A stretch of 64,000 nt of DNA from Croceibacter atlanticus HTCC2559 (lineage in GTDB: Bacteria; Bacteroidota; Bacteroidia; Flavobacteriales; Flavobacteriaceae). This document shows positions 45,669 to 53,100 of this stretch, piece after piece (position 1 is the first letter of the stretch; each line of letters begins with the position of its first letter). The DNA lies in contig NC_014230.1 in the NCBI RefSeq assembly GCF_000196315.1, forward strand, positions 992,001 to 1,056,000, written 5' to 3'. Below the pieces are notes generated by a model, which saw only the letters and a program-made list of their open reading frames with translations, had not been told where the DNA came from and did not search any database. The position numbers and the translations under genes are program-made.

Positions 45669-46253
45669 ATGAATACAATGTATAAATATGCGTTATATAC
45701 AGTTGTTTTCTTTTTAACGGCTACAGGATTTAGCCAAGTTAAAAAAGAATACGAGAAACGTATTTCTGATGCTGACTTTCCTGCTGAAGCTTTGTCGTTA
45801 ATCTCACCATTTAAAAAAGAATTTAATCGACTTAAATACTACAAAGAATTTGATGGCGACAACCAAAGTTTTGAAGCTAAGTTTAAATATGAAAGTAGTC
45901 ATTATAGCGCAGAGTTTAATAATGAAGGTAAATTAGAGGATGTTGAGCTTAAGCTCTCAAAAAATAAACTTCCAAAAGCACTTTGGGAAGCAATTAAATT
46001 AAATTTAGACTCCAACTACGAACGTTGGAAGCTAGAGAAACTACAATGCCAGTACAACCATATAAATAACCCAAAAGAAACTTTAGAAAAAGCATTAAAT
46101 AAAACTCAAACTAAACAAGAAAACTATGAGTTAATAGTTGCTATAAAACAAAAAGGGAAGCTTAAAAAAATGGAGATTCTTTTTAATGCAAGAGGCGAAG
46201 TTTTAAACCGTAGAGATATACTAAGACGTTCTTATGATTTCCTTATTTTCTAA
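45669..46253 (+). CDS. Secreted protein of unknown function
   Basis: A 194-residue protein starting right after the tag stop. It has a signal peptide (about 1-22, ending G-F-S-Q) and a mature part rich in lysine, with two phrases of similar pattern (F-N-N-E-G-K-L-E-D-V-E and F-N-A-R-G-E-V-L-N-R-R). These suggest two PepSY- or BLIP-like alpha/beta repeats, but I cannot assign a family. The 3' end overlaps the next gene by 20 bp, so the two envelope proteins are translationally coupled and may work together. Confidence 0.75.
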   Translation: MNTMYKYALYTVVFFLTATGFSQVKKEYEKRISDADFPAEALSLISPFKKEFNRLKYYKEFDGDNQSFEAKFKYESSHYSAEFNNEGKLEDVELKLSKNKLPKALWEAIKLNLDSNYERWKLEKLQCQYNHINNPKETLEKALNKTQTKQENYELIVAIKQKGKLKKMEILFNARGEVLNRRDILRRSYDFLIF

Positions 46254-46929
46254 AGTATTACTAGGTGTGTTTTTATGTCTTGGCTTTTTGGGCACAGCTC
46301 AAGATGGTACAACGCTATTAAATCAATCTTCAATTAAACTCAATATAAAAACAGAAACGCGTTGGTCTTATAATTTTGGCACAGAATATAGAACCTTATT
46401 AACCGAGTCTATTGGTAATTCACCATTAAAGTTTGATAGTCAACATGTAGAGTTTTCTCATAATACAAGTTATGAGGTAGGCTTTTATGCAACTCTAAGT
46501 TTAGGGGTAATGTATAGATTTAGAAATCCTTTTGAAGCTAATAAAGGGAATGAGCTTAGAGTGTCTCAACAATATAGCTACGCAAAACCTTTTAATGCTA
46601 TTAGGATAGGTCATCGCATAAAGGTAGATGAGCGTATTTATGATAGCGAAACTGTTATTAGAACTCGATATAGGATTGCTTTAGATGCACCACTAAGTGG
46701 TTTAAAATTAGATACGAAAGAATTTTATGGTGTAATATCAACCGAAGCTCTGTCAAGTTTTAGTGAGAAAGCGAAACCAGAAATAGACCAACGTTTTACT
46801 TTAGGGTTGGGCTATCAGCTTTATAAGAATATGAAGTTACAAGGTGATATTGAATATAGGTTTGAAAATTATTTTAATACTACAGAACAACGCATGTTTC
46901 TAAATTTAGGGCTTATAGTCTCAATGTAA
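46234..46929 (+). CDS. DUF2490-like outer-membrane beta-barrel protein
   Basis: A 231-residue protein with a signal peptide (about 1-22, ending G-T-A-Q) and a mature region of alternating aromatic and polar strands. Features such as W-S-Y-N-F-G-T-E-Y-R and the repeated Y-R-F segments, and the final amphipathic strand, are those of a small barrel related to DUF2490. It overlaps the preceding secreted protein by 20 bp. Function unknown. Confidence 0.75.
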   Translation: MISLFSKVLLGVFLCLGFLGTAQDGTTLLNQSSIKLNIKTETRWSYNFGTEYRTLLTESIGNSPLKFDSQHVEFSHNTSYEVGFYATLSLGVMYRFRNPFEANKGNELRVSQQYSYAKPFNAIRIGHRIKVDERIYDSETVIRTRYRIALDAPLSGLKLDTKEFYGVISTEALSSFSEKAKPEIDQRFTLGLGYQLYKNMKLQGDIEYRFENYFNTTEQRMFLNLGLIVSM

Positions 46930-46936
46930 TACTTGA

Positions 46937-47575
46937 CTATTTTAGAAACTCTAAAAACGATTCCCTTGAAATTTCTTTAGCACCTAGACGTTCCAAGTGA
47001 TTAGTGTGCATCTGGCAATCAATAAGTTTTACACCTTCGCTTTCAAGTTTTCTCACTAATGATATAAACCCGTATTTTGAGGCGTTACTAACTTTTGTAA
47101 ACATACTTTCTCCACAAAACAGGTGTTTGTCTTTTAGGTAAATGCCATACAAACCGCCTACCAGTAAATTGTCTTGCCAAACCTCTACAGACGTTGCAAC
47201 ACCTTGGTGGTGTAATTCTGTATAAGCATCAATCATTTGAGATGTAATCCAAGTACCGTCTTGGTCTGGTCTCTCAATTTCAGAACACGCAGTTATAACA
47301 TCTTTAAAATGGGTGTTGTATGTTACTTTAAACTTTTGTTGATTAAATAATTGGCGCATACTTTTATGAACTTTTAGTTCTTTTGGAAATAACACCATCC
47401 TTGGATTTGGTGACCACCACATAATCATTTCGTCATCATTAAACCAAGGAAAAATACCAGAGTTATAGGCTAATGACAAACGTTCTGGAGATAAATTTCC
47501 GCCTACAGCCAACAAGCCATCTTGATTAGCTTCACTCGGATTGGGGAACCATAACGTCTCGTCTAATAAGTACAT
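46937..47575 (-). CDS. aat: Leucyl/phenylalanyl-tRNA-protein transferase
   Basis: Adds Leu or Phe to N-terminal Lys/Arg of proteins, marking them for ClpS-ClpAP degradation (N-degron pathway). It has 212 residues. Family blocks are present: W-F-P-N-P, G-L-L-A-V-G-G-N-L, G-I-F-P-W-F, W-W-S-P-N-P-R-M-V-L and, near the C-terminus, D-C-Q-M-H-T-N-H-L. It is the downstream neighbour of the nitrilase gene, separated by 331 bp. Confidence 0.94.
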   Translation of the reverse strand: MYLLDETLWFPNPSEANQDGLLAVGGNLSPERLSLAYNSGIFPWFNDDEMIMWWSPNPRMVLFPKELKVHKSMRQLFNQQKFKVTYNTHFKDVITACSEIERPDQDGTWITSQMIDAYTELHHQGVATSVEVWQDNLLVGGLYGIYLKDKHLFCGESMFTKVSNASKYGFISLVRKLESEGVKLIDCQMHTNHLERLGAKEISRESFLEFLK

Positions 47576-47906
47576 TTACTTGGCAGTTAAAGTGTTGCTA
47601 ATGTTAAATCTATAATATGCGGTTGTATGTCTGACTTTTTTTAGTCATATTTGAGGTAACCTTTATAGCATAAATTTTGTTCATCATTGCTTTTTTAGAG
47701 TTTTGTCTATACGGGTTAACCTAAAACCAAAATATGAAACGCTTCGCTTTTGCGAGGCGTTTCGCTTTCTATTAACTTTTATTAAGGTTAAAAAAGCTGT
47801 CTACGCAAACTTAGTAAATACTAAAAAGAGAAGTGAAATCTTGATGAAAGCTTTTTAATAACAGTGCGGTTTTAAAAGTTGCAAAGTCATTATCTCTATT
47901 ATATGC
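47576..47906. other. Intergenic region between nitrilase and aat, with one strong hairpin
   Basis: 331 bp without a credible reading frame. It contains the hairpin described separately (47736-47763) and a GGTTAACC palindrome at about 47714-47721. The aat promoter should lie in its lower part; I see no clean TTG/TAnnTTTG pair. Confidence 0.5.
47736..47763. other. Stable GC-rich hairpin in an AT-rich gap
   Basis: GAAACGCTTCGC (47736-47747) pairs with GCGAGGCGTTTC (47752-47763), a 12-bp stem with one G-T pair and a TTTT loop. No T-run follows on either strand, so it is not a typical terminator. It could be part of an untranslated leader, a small RNA or a protein site. Confidence 0.55.
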
Positions 47907-48872
47907 TTATTTTGAGTCTTTAAAAACCACTGTGCTTTGGCGTTCTCTATTAACGTGCAGTTGTGTAACATCTGGTCTTGAGTAATGCCCAACAGGATCA
48001 AAATTTTGGCGCTCTTTATATACGCTCTTAAAATCTATAGTTTTATAAATTATACCTTCTTTATTAATTATTGGCTCTAAAAGAAATTCACCATCTGGGC
48101 CAGCAATTGCAGAACCACCATTACTAAGTTGTGTTGGTGCATTTTTTAATATGTCATTTAAAAAAGGTGTGTCTTCAGGAAAATCTTTAGTGGTCATAAC
48201 ACTCGACACAGAAACGACAAAAGAACGAGACTCTCTAGCTATAAAACGCGTAATATCTTTTGTGTTATGCTCACTGCCAGGCCAAACAGCAATATGTAAA
48301 TTTTCACCTTGTGCATAAAGAGAAGCTCTAGGTAAAGGCATCCAATTTTCCCAGCAATTAAGACCGCCAACTGTAAATTGCTTAAGCTTGTGTACTTGTA
48401 AGCCATGACCATCTCCTGGAGACCACGTTAGGCGTTCATCATAAGTAGGTTGTAATTTCCTGTGAACAGACTTAATCTCTCCATCTGAATTTATAAACAC
48501 TAAAGACGCATATAGGCTATGACCACCACGATCCTTAGGGCGTTCTATAATGCCAAGATAACATGACATGCTGTGAGATTTTAGCGTACTGCAAATTTCA
48601 TCTAAGTCACCATCCTCTATACATACTGCATTATTACAATAATGTGCGTGCAAAGTTTTATTAGTGTCTAAATTCCAACCAGCGCCATTGGTGTAAGCTA
48701 ACCAATGTGGGTAGCCAGGTAAAACACCTTCTCCAAATACTATTAACTCTGCCTGTTCTTTTCCAGCATTATTTATAGTGTCTATTATTTTTTCTGTAGT
48801 GGCTTTTTTATTTAGCCATACTGGAGAAATTTGGGCTAAAGCAAGGTGTAATGTAGATGAATTGGTTGTCAT
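47907..48872 (-). CDS. Nitrilase / carbon-nitrogen hydrolase
   Basis: A 321-residue soluble enzyme of the nitrilase superfamily, branch 1 by its motifs. The catalytic triad is in place: Glu48 in F-G-E-G, Lys139 in H-R-K-L-Q-P-T and Cys173 in L-N-C-W-E-N-W. Y-P-H-W near 54-57 and the C-W-E-N motif are found in true nitrilases that turn organic nitriles into acids. The closest biochemical guess is an aliphatic or aryl nitrile substrate; nothing nearby narrows it. It appears monocistronic. Confidence 0.88.
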   Translation of the reverse strand: MTTNSSTLHLALAQISPVWLNKKATTEKIIDTINNAGKEQAELIVFGEGVLPGYPHWLAYTNGAGWNLDTNKTLHAHYCNNAVCIEDGDLDEICSTLKSHSMSCYLGIIERPKDRGGHSLYASLVFINSDGEIKSVHRKLQPTYDERLTWSPGDGHGLQVHKLKQFTVGGLNCWENWMPLPRASLYAQGENLHIAVWPGSEHNTKDITRFIARESRSFVVSVSSVMTTKDFPEDTPFLNDILKNAPTQLSNGGSAIAGPDGEFLLEPIINKEGIIYKTIDFKSVYKERQNFDPVGHYSRPDVTQLHVNRERQSTVVFKDSK

Positions 48873-49183
48873 AAAAATGCACTTATTTTCTATTGGTTAA
48901 GATAAGATAACATTTGTAATTTTTAAACCTATTTTAAACATACTGTTTCCCTTAATACATATACAAATAACATATAAAAGGATGCTTTTAATTGCTATAA
49001 AAATAGTCCCTTAATTTAATTAATGAGAATAAATGAATTGTAACCGAAATGTAAATTATATGCTGATTTAATTTAGTGACAACCTTATGGTTATGATTGC
49101 TTAATTGAATGTTTTTGAGTGGATTAACATACCTTGGTATATTAGCATTGTCATTTATTAATCAATAAAAAAAATCAAAAAAA
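48873..49183. other. Divergent intergenic region between nitrilase and a small secreted protein gene
   Basis: 311 bp, strongly AT-rich and without reading frames. A weak promoter-like pair for the plus-strand gene is TTG at 49105-49107 and TACCTTGG at 49130-49137 (22-bp spacer, one mismatch in the -7 element). No hairpin of note. Confidence 0.4.
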
Positions 49184-49522
49184 ATGAAAACGCTAATTAC
49201 AATTATTGCAGTAAGCCTGATGACATTAACCTCATCTTTTGCAAACACAGATCCTCTTGAAGATGATGCCAAAGAACAGCTTAGAGAGCAAGTTATGGTA
49301 TTGTTAGAAAACCCAACTGTTGAAGTAGACAACGCTTCAATAAGCAGTACAATTACTTTTACAATTAACTCTAATGGAGAGTTGGTAGTTTTAGATGTAG
49401 CTACAAAGAACACACAGGTAAAACAGTTTGTAATTAAGACCTTAAATTACAAGAAGACGACAATGGTACCACAAAACTTCGGAAAAGTGTTTAAAGTAAA
49501 GTACACTATAGAGAAAGCTTAA
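49184..49522 (+). CDS. Small secreted protein, TonB-C-like fold
   Basis: A 112-residue protein with a signal peptide (about 1-20, ending S-F-A) and a mature domain of about 90 residues. Its pattern, S-S-T-I-T-F-T-I-N-S-N-G-E-L-V-V-L-D-V near 54-72 and the closing V-F-K-V-K-Y-T-I-E, resembles the C-terminal domain of TonB-type proteins but without a membrane anchor or linker. Function unknown; it may be a periplasmic or surface protein. It is followed by a terminator. Confidence 0.75.
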   Translation: MKTLITIIAVSLMTLTSSFANTDPLEDDAKEQLREQVMVLLENPTVEVDNASISSTITFTINSNGELVVLDVATKNTQVKQFVIKTLNYKKTTMVPQNFGKVFKVKYTIEKA

Positions 49523-49545
49523 AACTAACAAGAGTTTTTGCTAAG

Positions 49546-49577
49546 AACCTGTTTCAATCCTGAGACAGGTTTTTTTT
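49546..49577 (+). terminator. Rho-independent terminator after the small secreted protein gene
   Basis: AACCTGTTTCA (49546-49556) pairs with TGAGACAGGTT (49561-49571; one G-T pair), loop ATCC, then T residues. Its tail touches the ubiA stop on the other strand. Confidence 0.8.
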
Positions 49578-50487
49578 ATAGAATCCTATTTAGTAAAAGT
49601 TGAACATCAATCAATACAATACTCAAAACACCAAGAACTATAATAAACTTGAGGAAATTGTGAAGCAACACATATTGTATTTTCGAAGTAGAAACCCATA
49701 AAAACAAACAGAAGACAATAAGTAAAATTATGCTTCCGTAGAAATAGAAATCCATATACCCTAACTTAAACTTAGTAATGAGCAGGAATATAGGTACTAA
49801 AGTTAGCATAGCTAAAATTGTTAGCATCTTCTTGCTAAATGTAACGCCATAGGTAACTGGAATTGTATGATAGTCTTGTGCTAAATCTCCTTTTAGGTTC
49901 TCCAAATCTTTTACCAATTCTCGCATCGCAATTACTAAAAATAGAAATGTCGCATGTACAAATATGACTAAGTCGAAATTTTTATAGTATACAAATACAG
50001 CAAAGAATGGAACTACAGCCAAAACTGAAGCCGTTATATTTCCTACAAATGCAAACCTCTTAAGTTTATGCGAGTAAAACCAAATAGCAAAAATATAGAC
50101 ACTAAAAAAAAGCACAGCTTTAAATGAAATATAACTGGCCAAAACAACCGATAAAAAATTAAAGATAAAATAGGTGTTTAGTTTAGTGCGTTGTTTTACA
50201 TAACCGTCTATTTTGCTTTTTAATGGTCTGTTTATAACATCTTTCTCGGCATCGTAAAAGTTATTTATAATGTAGCCGCCAGCAATTGCCAAAGCAGATG
50301 CTATTACCAGTATAAAAAGGTTATGGTCAAACAATACTTTAGATAATGGCAGTTGCGGTGCCAAAATATAAATAGAGGTAAGGTATTGTGCTAAGATTAT
50401 AACTAAGATGTTATAACCTCTAATTGATGAAAATAAACTTAAGATTTTTAGCAACACGACCTTATGAGTGCGCTTTAGGAAAGACAT
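49576..50487 (-). CDS. UbiA-family prenyltransferase
   Basis: A 303-residue inner-membrane enzyme with about eight or nine helices that joins a polyprenyl group to an acceptor. The two Mg/diphosphate motifs are N-N-F-Y-D-A-E-K-D (about 95-103) and K-D-L-E-N-L-K-G-D (about 191-199). This subset is often labelled geranylgeranylglycerol-phosphate geranylgeranyltransferase, the archaeal ether-lipid enzyme, and in Bacteroidota it occurs beside mevalonate genes. The acceptor cannot be told from sequence. It starts 3 bp after the GHMP kinase stop and is the last gene of the mvaD-mvaK-ubiA operon. Confidence 0.82.
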   Translation of the reverse strand: MSFLKRTHKVVLLKILSLFSSIRGYNILVIILAQYLTSIYILAPQLPLSKVLFDHNLFILVIASALAIAGGYIINNFYDAEKDVINRPLKSKIDGYVKQRTKLNTYFIFNFLSVVLASYISFKAVLFFSVYIFAIWFYSHKLKRFAFVGNITASVLAVVPFFAVFVYYKNFDLVIFVHATFLFLVIAMRELVKDLENLKGDLAQDYHTIPVTYGVTFSKKMLTILAMLTLVPIFLLITKFKLGYMDFYFYGSIILLIVFCLFLWVSTSKIQYVLLHNFLKFIIVLGVLSIVLIDVQLLLNRIL

Positions 50488-50490
50488 AAC

Positions 50491-51429
50491 TTAAAAGTTG
50501 TAAACGACTTCTAGATTATGGCCTTGTAAAGATTTTCTAGCTTTGTCTATATCTTCTGTAAAGCCTAAAATATAACCACCGCCACCAGAACCACAAAGTT
50601 TCAGGTAATAGTCATTTGTGTCTATACCTTGTTTCCATAAATTGTGAAACTGCTTAGGAATCATAGGTTTAAAGTTGTCTAAAACAACATGAGATAGTTG
50701 TTTAATATTCCCGAATAAAGATTTTACATCACCTTTAAGAAAATCATCTACACAAGCATCTGTATGTTTTACAAACTTGTCTTTTAGCATTTTTCTAAAA
50801 CCTTCTTGCTTCATATTTTCCATAAACAATTGTACCATAGGAGCAGTTTCTCCAGTGCTGCCGCTATCTAATAAGAAAACAGCACCTTTACCATTTTCTG
50901 TTTGAGAAGGTATGCCTGCTGGTTCAATATTATCTTTGCTATTAATTAAAATAGGAATGCTTAAATAGCTGTTTAACGGATCTAAACCTGAAGACTTTCC
51001 GTGGAAAAACGATTCCATTTCGCCAAAGATAGATTTTAACTTCAGTAATTTTTCTCTAGTTAAATTTTCAAGTACAGTAATTTTGTCTTGCGCGTATTGG
51101 TCATAAATGGCAGCTACTAAGGCACCACTACTACCAACACCATAACCTTGAGGAATGCTAGAATCAAAATACATTCCTTTAGATATATCTGCATTTAAGC
51201 TTTCAATATCAAAAGAAACAAGTTCTGGTTGTTCTATCTGTAGGGAGTTTAAGTAATCTGCAAAGCGTTTAAGGTTGCTGTTGCTATCTTTAGTCTTGTC
51301 ACTTTTATTCTCATCTATTTTAAGAGCGCCATTATAAAAATTATAAGGAATAGATAAACCTTTAGAGTCCTTAATGATACCATACTCTCCAAAGAGTAAA
51401 ATTTTAGAATAGAATAAAGGACCTTTCAT
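50491..51429 (-). CDS. Mevalonate-kinase-like GHMP kinase
   Basis: A 312-residue cytosolic kinase of the GHMP superfamily. It opens with S-K-I-L-L-F-G-E-Y-G, the nucleotide loop is P-Q-G-Y-G-V-G-S-S-G-A-L (about 92-103), and C-G-S-G-G-G-G-Y near the end is the third GHMP motif. Next to mvaD, the expected job is phosphorylation of mevalonate (or mevalonate phosphate) on the way to isopentenyl diphosphate. The two kinase activities are not separable by eye, so I leave out the symbol. Confidence 0.85.
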   Translation of the reverse strand: MKGPLFYSKILLFGEYGIIKDSKGLSIPYNFYNGALKIDENKSDKTKDSNSNLKRFADYLNSLQIEQPELVSFDIESLNADISKGMYFDSSIPQGYGVGSSGALVAAIYDQYAQDKITVLENLTREKLLKLKSIFGEMESFFHGKSSGLDPLNSYLSIPILINSKDNIEPAGIPSQTENGKGAVFLLDSGSTGETAPMVQLFMENMKQEGFRKMLKDKFVKHTDACVDDFLKGDVKSLFGNIKQLSHVVLDNFKPMIPKQFHNLWKQGIDTNDYYLKLCGSGGGGYILGFTEDIDKARKSLQGHNLEVVYNF

Positions 51430-51438
51430 AAACTTAAA

Positions 51439-52521
51439 TTAAATTATAGCAGAAGCGCCGCTTCCTACATTATCACAAAGATACTCACCATTTTTACAAT
51501 ATGCAACTAACTCTTTTTTAATGAAATCCAAGGTTTTATCAGCTTCGTTTTTGGGGTAGAGAAGGTGTACATTTGCACCAGCATCTAATGTAAAGCAAAG
51601 ATTTAAATTGGTTTCTTTTCTAAACGCCCAAATCCTATTAATTATTTCAAGAGTATTCGGTTTCATTAAGATAAAATAAGGGTTGCTTGTCATCATCATA
51701 GCGTGCAAGGTTAATGCCTCACGCTCTACTAGGTTTATAAAGTCTTTTAAATTTCCAGATTCTAATATTTCTAAAAGACTAACCATGTTGTCTTGTGCTT
51801 GGTTAAACCGTTGTTCAGAAAACGGATGACCGTACATAAGTTGATGTCCAACTGTACTAGATACTTGCTTTTCGCCCTTATCAACAAGTAAAATAGTGTC
51901 TTGGTAATCTTTAAATACAGGATCTATTTTATCATATTTTATGGCATAGTTATTTGTACTTTCAGGAATAGCTTCATGTTTTCCCCAAATCATCATCGGT
52001 CCATCTATACTTCTACTTGCGCTTCCAGAGCCTAAACGTGCTAAAAAAGATGCTTTATTCTGAAAATATAAATTGTCTTTTAAGTTATCGATTTGCTTTT
52101 CTAATGCAACTAAACACATGGAAAGCGCAGCCATCCCACTAGCAGATGATGCTATTCCAGAACTATGCGGAAAACTGTTGCTAGTTTCAATTTTAAACTT
52201 ATAGTTTTTTAAAAAAGGTAAATACTCTTCAATTCGCTCAAAGAATTTCCCAATCTTAGGTTCAAAGGATGTTGTTCTTTCACCATCTAAATAAACCTGA
52301 AAGGAATAGTCATTTGTTAAGTTTTCCTTTTTCTCAAAATGCAATGTTGTAATAGTCTTACAGGTATTAAGCGTAAAACTAATAGATGTGTTTTCAGGAA
52401 TTTGAATATCTCGTTTTCCCCAATATTTTACTAACGCTATATTGCTTGGCGCTTCTGAAGTTATGCTGCCTTTTTCTGGAAGTGATGAATAGTCTTTCAT
52501 CAAAAAATTAGATGCTGTCAT
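51439..52521 (-). CDS. mvaD: Diphosphomevalonate decarboxylase
   Basis: ATP-dependent enzyme that makes isopentenyl diphosphate from mevalonate diphosphate. It has 360 residues. Family marks: P-S-N-I-A-L-V-K-Y-W-G-K-R (about 26-38) with the substrate-binding Lys/Tyr, S-S-G-I-A-S-S-A-S-G-M-A-A-L (about 120-133, phosphate loop) and the catalytic aspartate expected in the L-D-A-G-A-N segment. The -7 element 52526-52533 sits 4 bases before this ATG, which predicts a leaderless mRNA and supports the longer of two possible starts (the other is ATG 52500). Confidence 0.93.
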   Translation of the reverse strand: MTASNFLMKDYSSLPEKGSITSEAPSNIALVKYWGKRDIQIPENTSISFTLNTCKTITTLHFEKKENLTNDYSFQVYLDGERTTSFEPKIGKFFERIEEYLPFLKNYKFKIETSNSFPHSSGIASSASGMAALSMCLVALEKQIDNLKDNLYFQNKASFLARLGSGSASRSIDGPMMIWGKHEAIPESTNNYAIKYDKIDPVFKDYQDTILLVDKGEKQVSSTVGHQLMYGHPFSEQRFNQAQDNMVSLLEILESGNLKDFINLVEREALTLHAMMMTSNPYFILMKPNTLEIINRIWAFRKETNLNLCFTLDAGANVHLLYPKNEADKTLDFIKKELVAYCKNGEYLCDNVGSGASAII

Positions 52522-52525
52522 ACCG

Positions 52526-52533
52526 CAAAGATA
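52526..52533 (-). promoter_or_regulatory. -7 element (TATCTTTG) 4 bp before the mvaD start
   Basis: Minus-strand TATCTTTG, then four bases, then the ATG of mvaD. This is the same spacing and the same 8-mer as before hflX, so a leaderless transcript is likely. The -33 side offers only a TTTAC at suitable spacing. Confidence 0.55.
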
Positions 52534-52623
52534 CTATTGATTATGATTTGTAAACCCTGTTTTAGTTTTTAATACAATTGGAAAACTAAAAACAATTCCT
52601 AAATTAGTAGCAACTAACAACTC

Positions 52624-53100
52624 ATGACCAAGAAAAAACTCATAAGAATACTATTGGCAATTGCAATTTGCCTAATAGTTGGTTTTTTAGGAGCTTACGC
52701 AACTCAAGCTAGTGTTGCTACGTGGTACTCTACATTAGAAAAACCAAGCTATAACCCACCAAATTGGGTGTTTACACCAATTTGGACAACATTATATGTG
52801 TTAATGGGAGTTGCTGCAGGCCTAGTTTGGAGCAAGGGTTTTTACCACCTTTGGGTAAAGACTGCTTTATACCATTTTGGATTTCAGTTATTGTTAAGTT
52901 CTGCTTGGTCTGTCGTATTTTTTGGCTTACAATCTCCTTTGTTTGCACTCTTTGTAATTTTAACTCTATTTGTGCTAATACTTTTAACTATAAAATGGTT
53001 TAAAATTGTTAAGCCGATTGCAGCATATTTAATGATACCTTATCTACTTTGGGTAGGCTTTGCAATAGTTTTAAATTTTGAGATTTGGCGCCTTAATTAA
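52624..53100 (+). CDS. TspO/MBR-family tryptophan-rich sensory protein
   Basis: A 158-residue inner-membrane protein with five helices and many aromatic residues. The family signature is present: W-Y-S-T-L-E-K-P-S-Y-N-P-P-N-W-V-F (residues 37-53). Bacterial TspO binds tetrapyrroles and takes part in light or stress-related porphyrin handling; here its partner is unknown. It is alone on the plus strand and its stop overlaps the dnaE stop by 4 bp. Confidence 0.93.
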   Translation: MTKKKLIRILLAIAICLIVGFLGAYATQASVATWYSTLEKPSYNPPNWVFTPIWTTLYVLMGVAAGLVWSKGFYHLWVKTALYHFGFQLLLSSAWSVVFFGLQSPLFALFVILTLFVLILLTIKWFKIVKPIAAYLMIPYLLWVGFAIVLNFEIWRLN

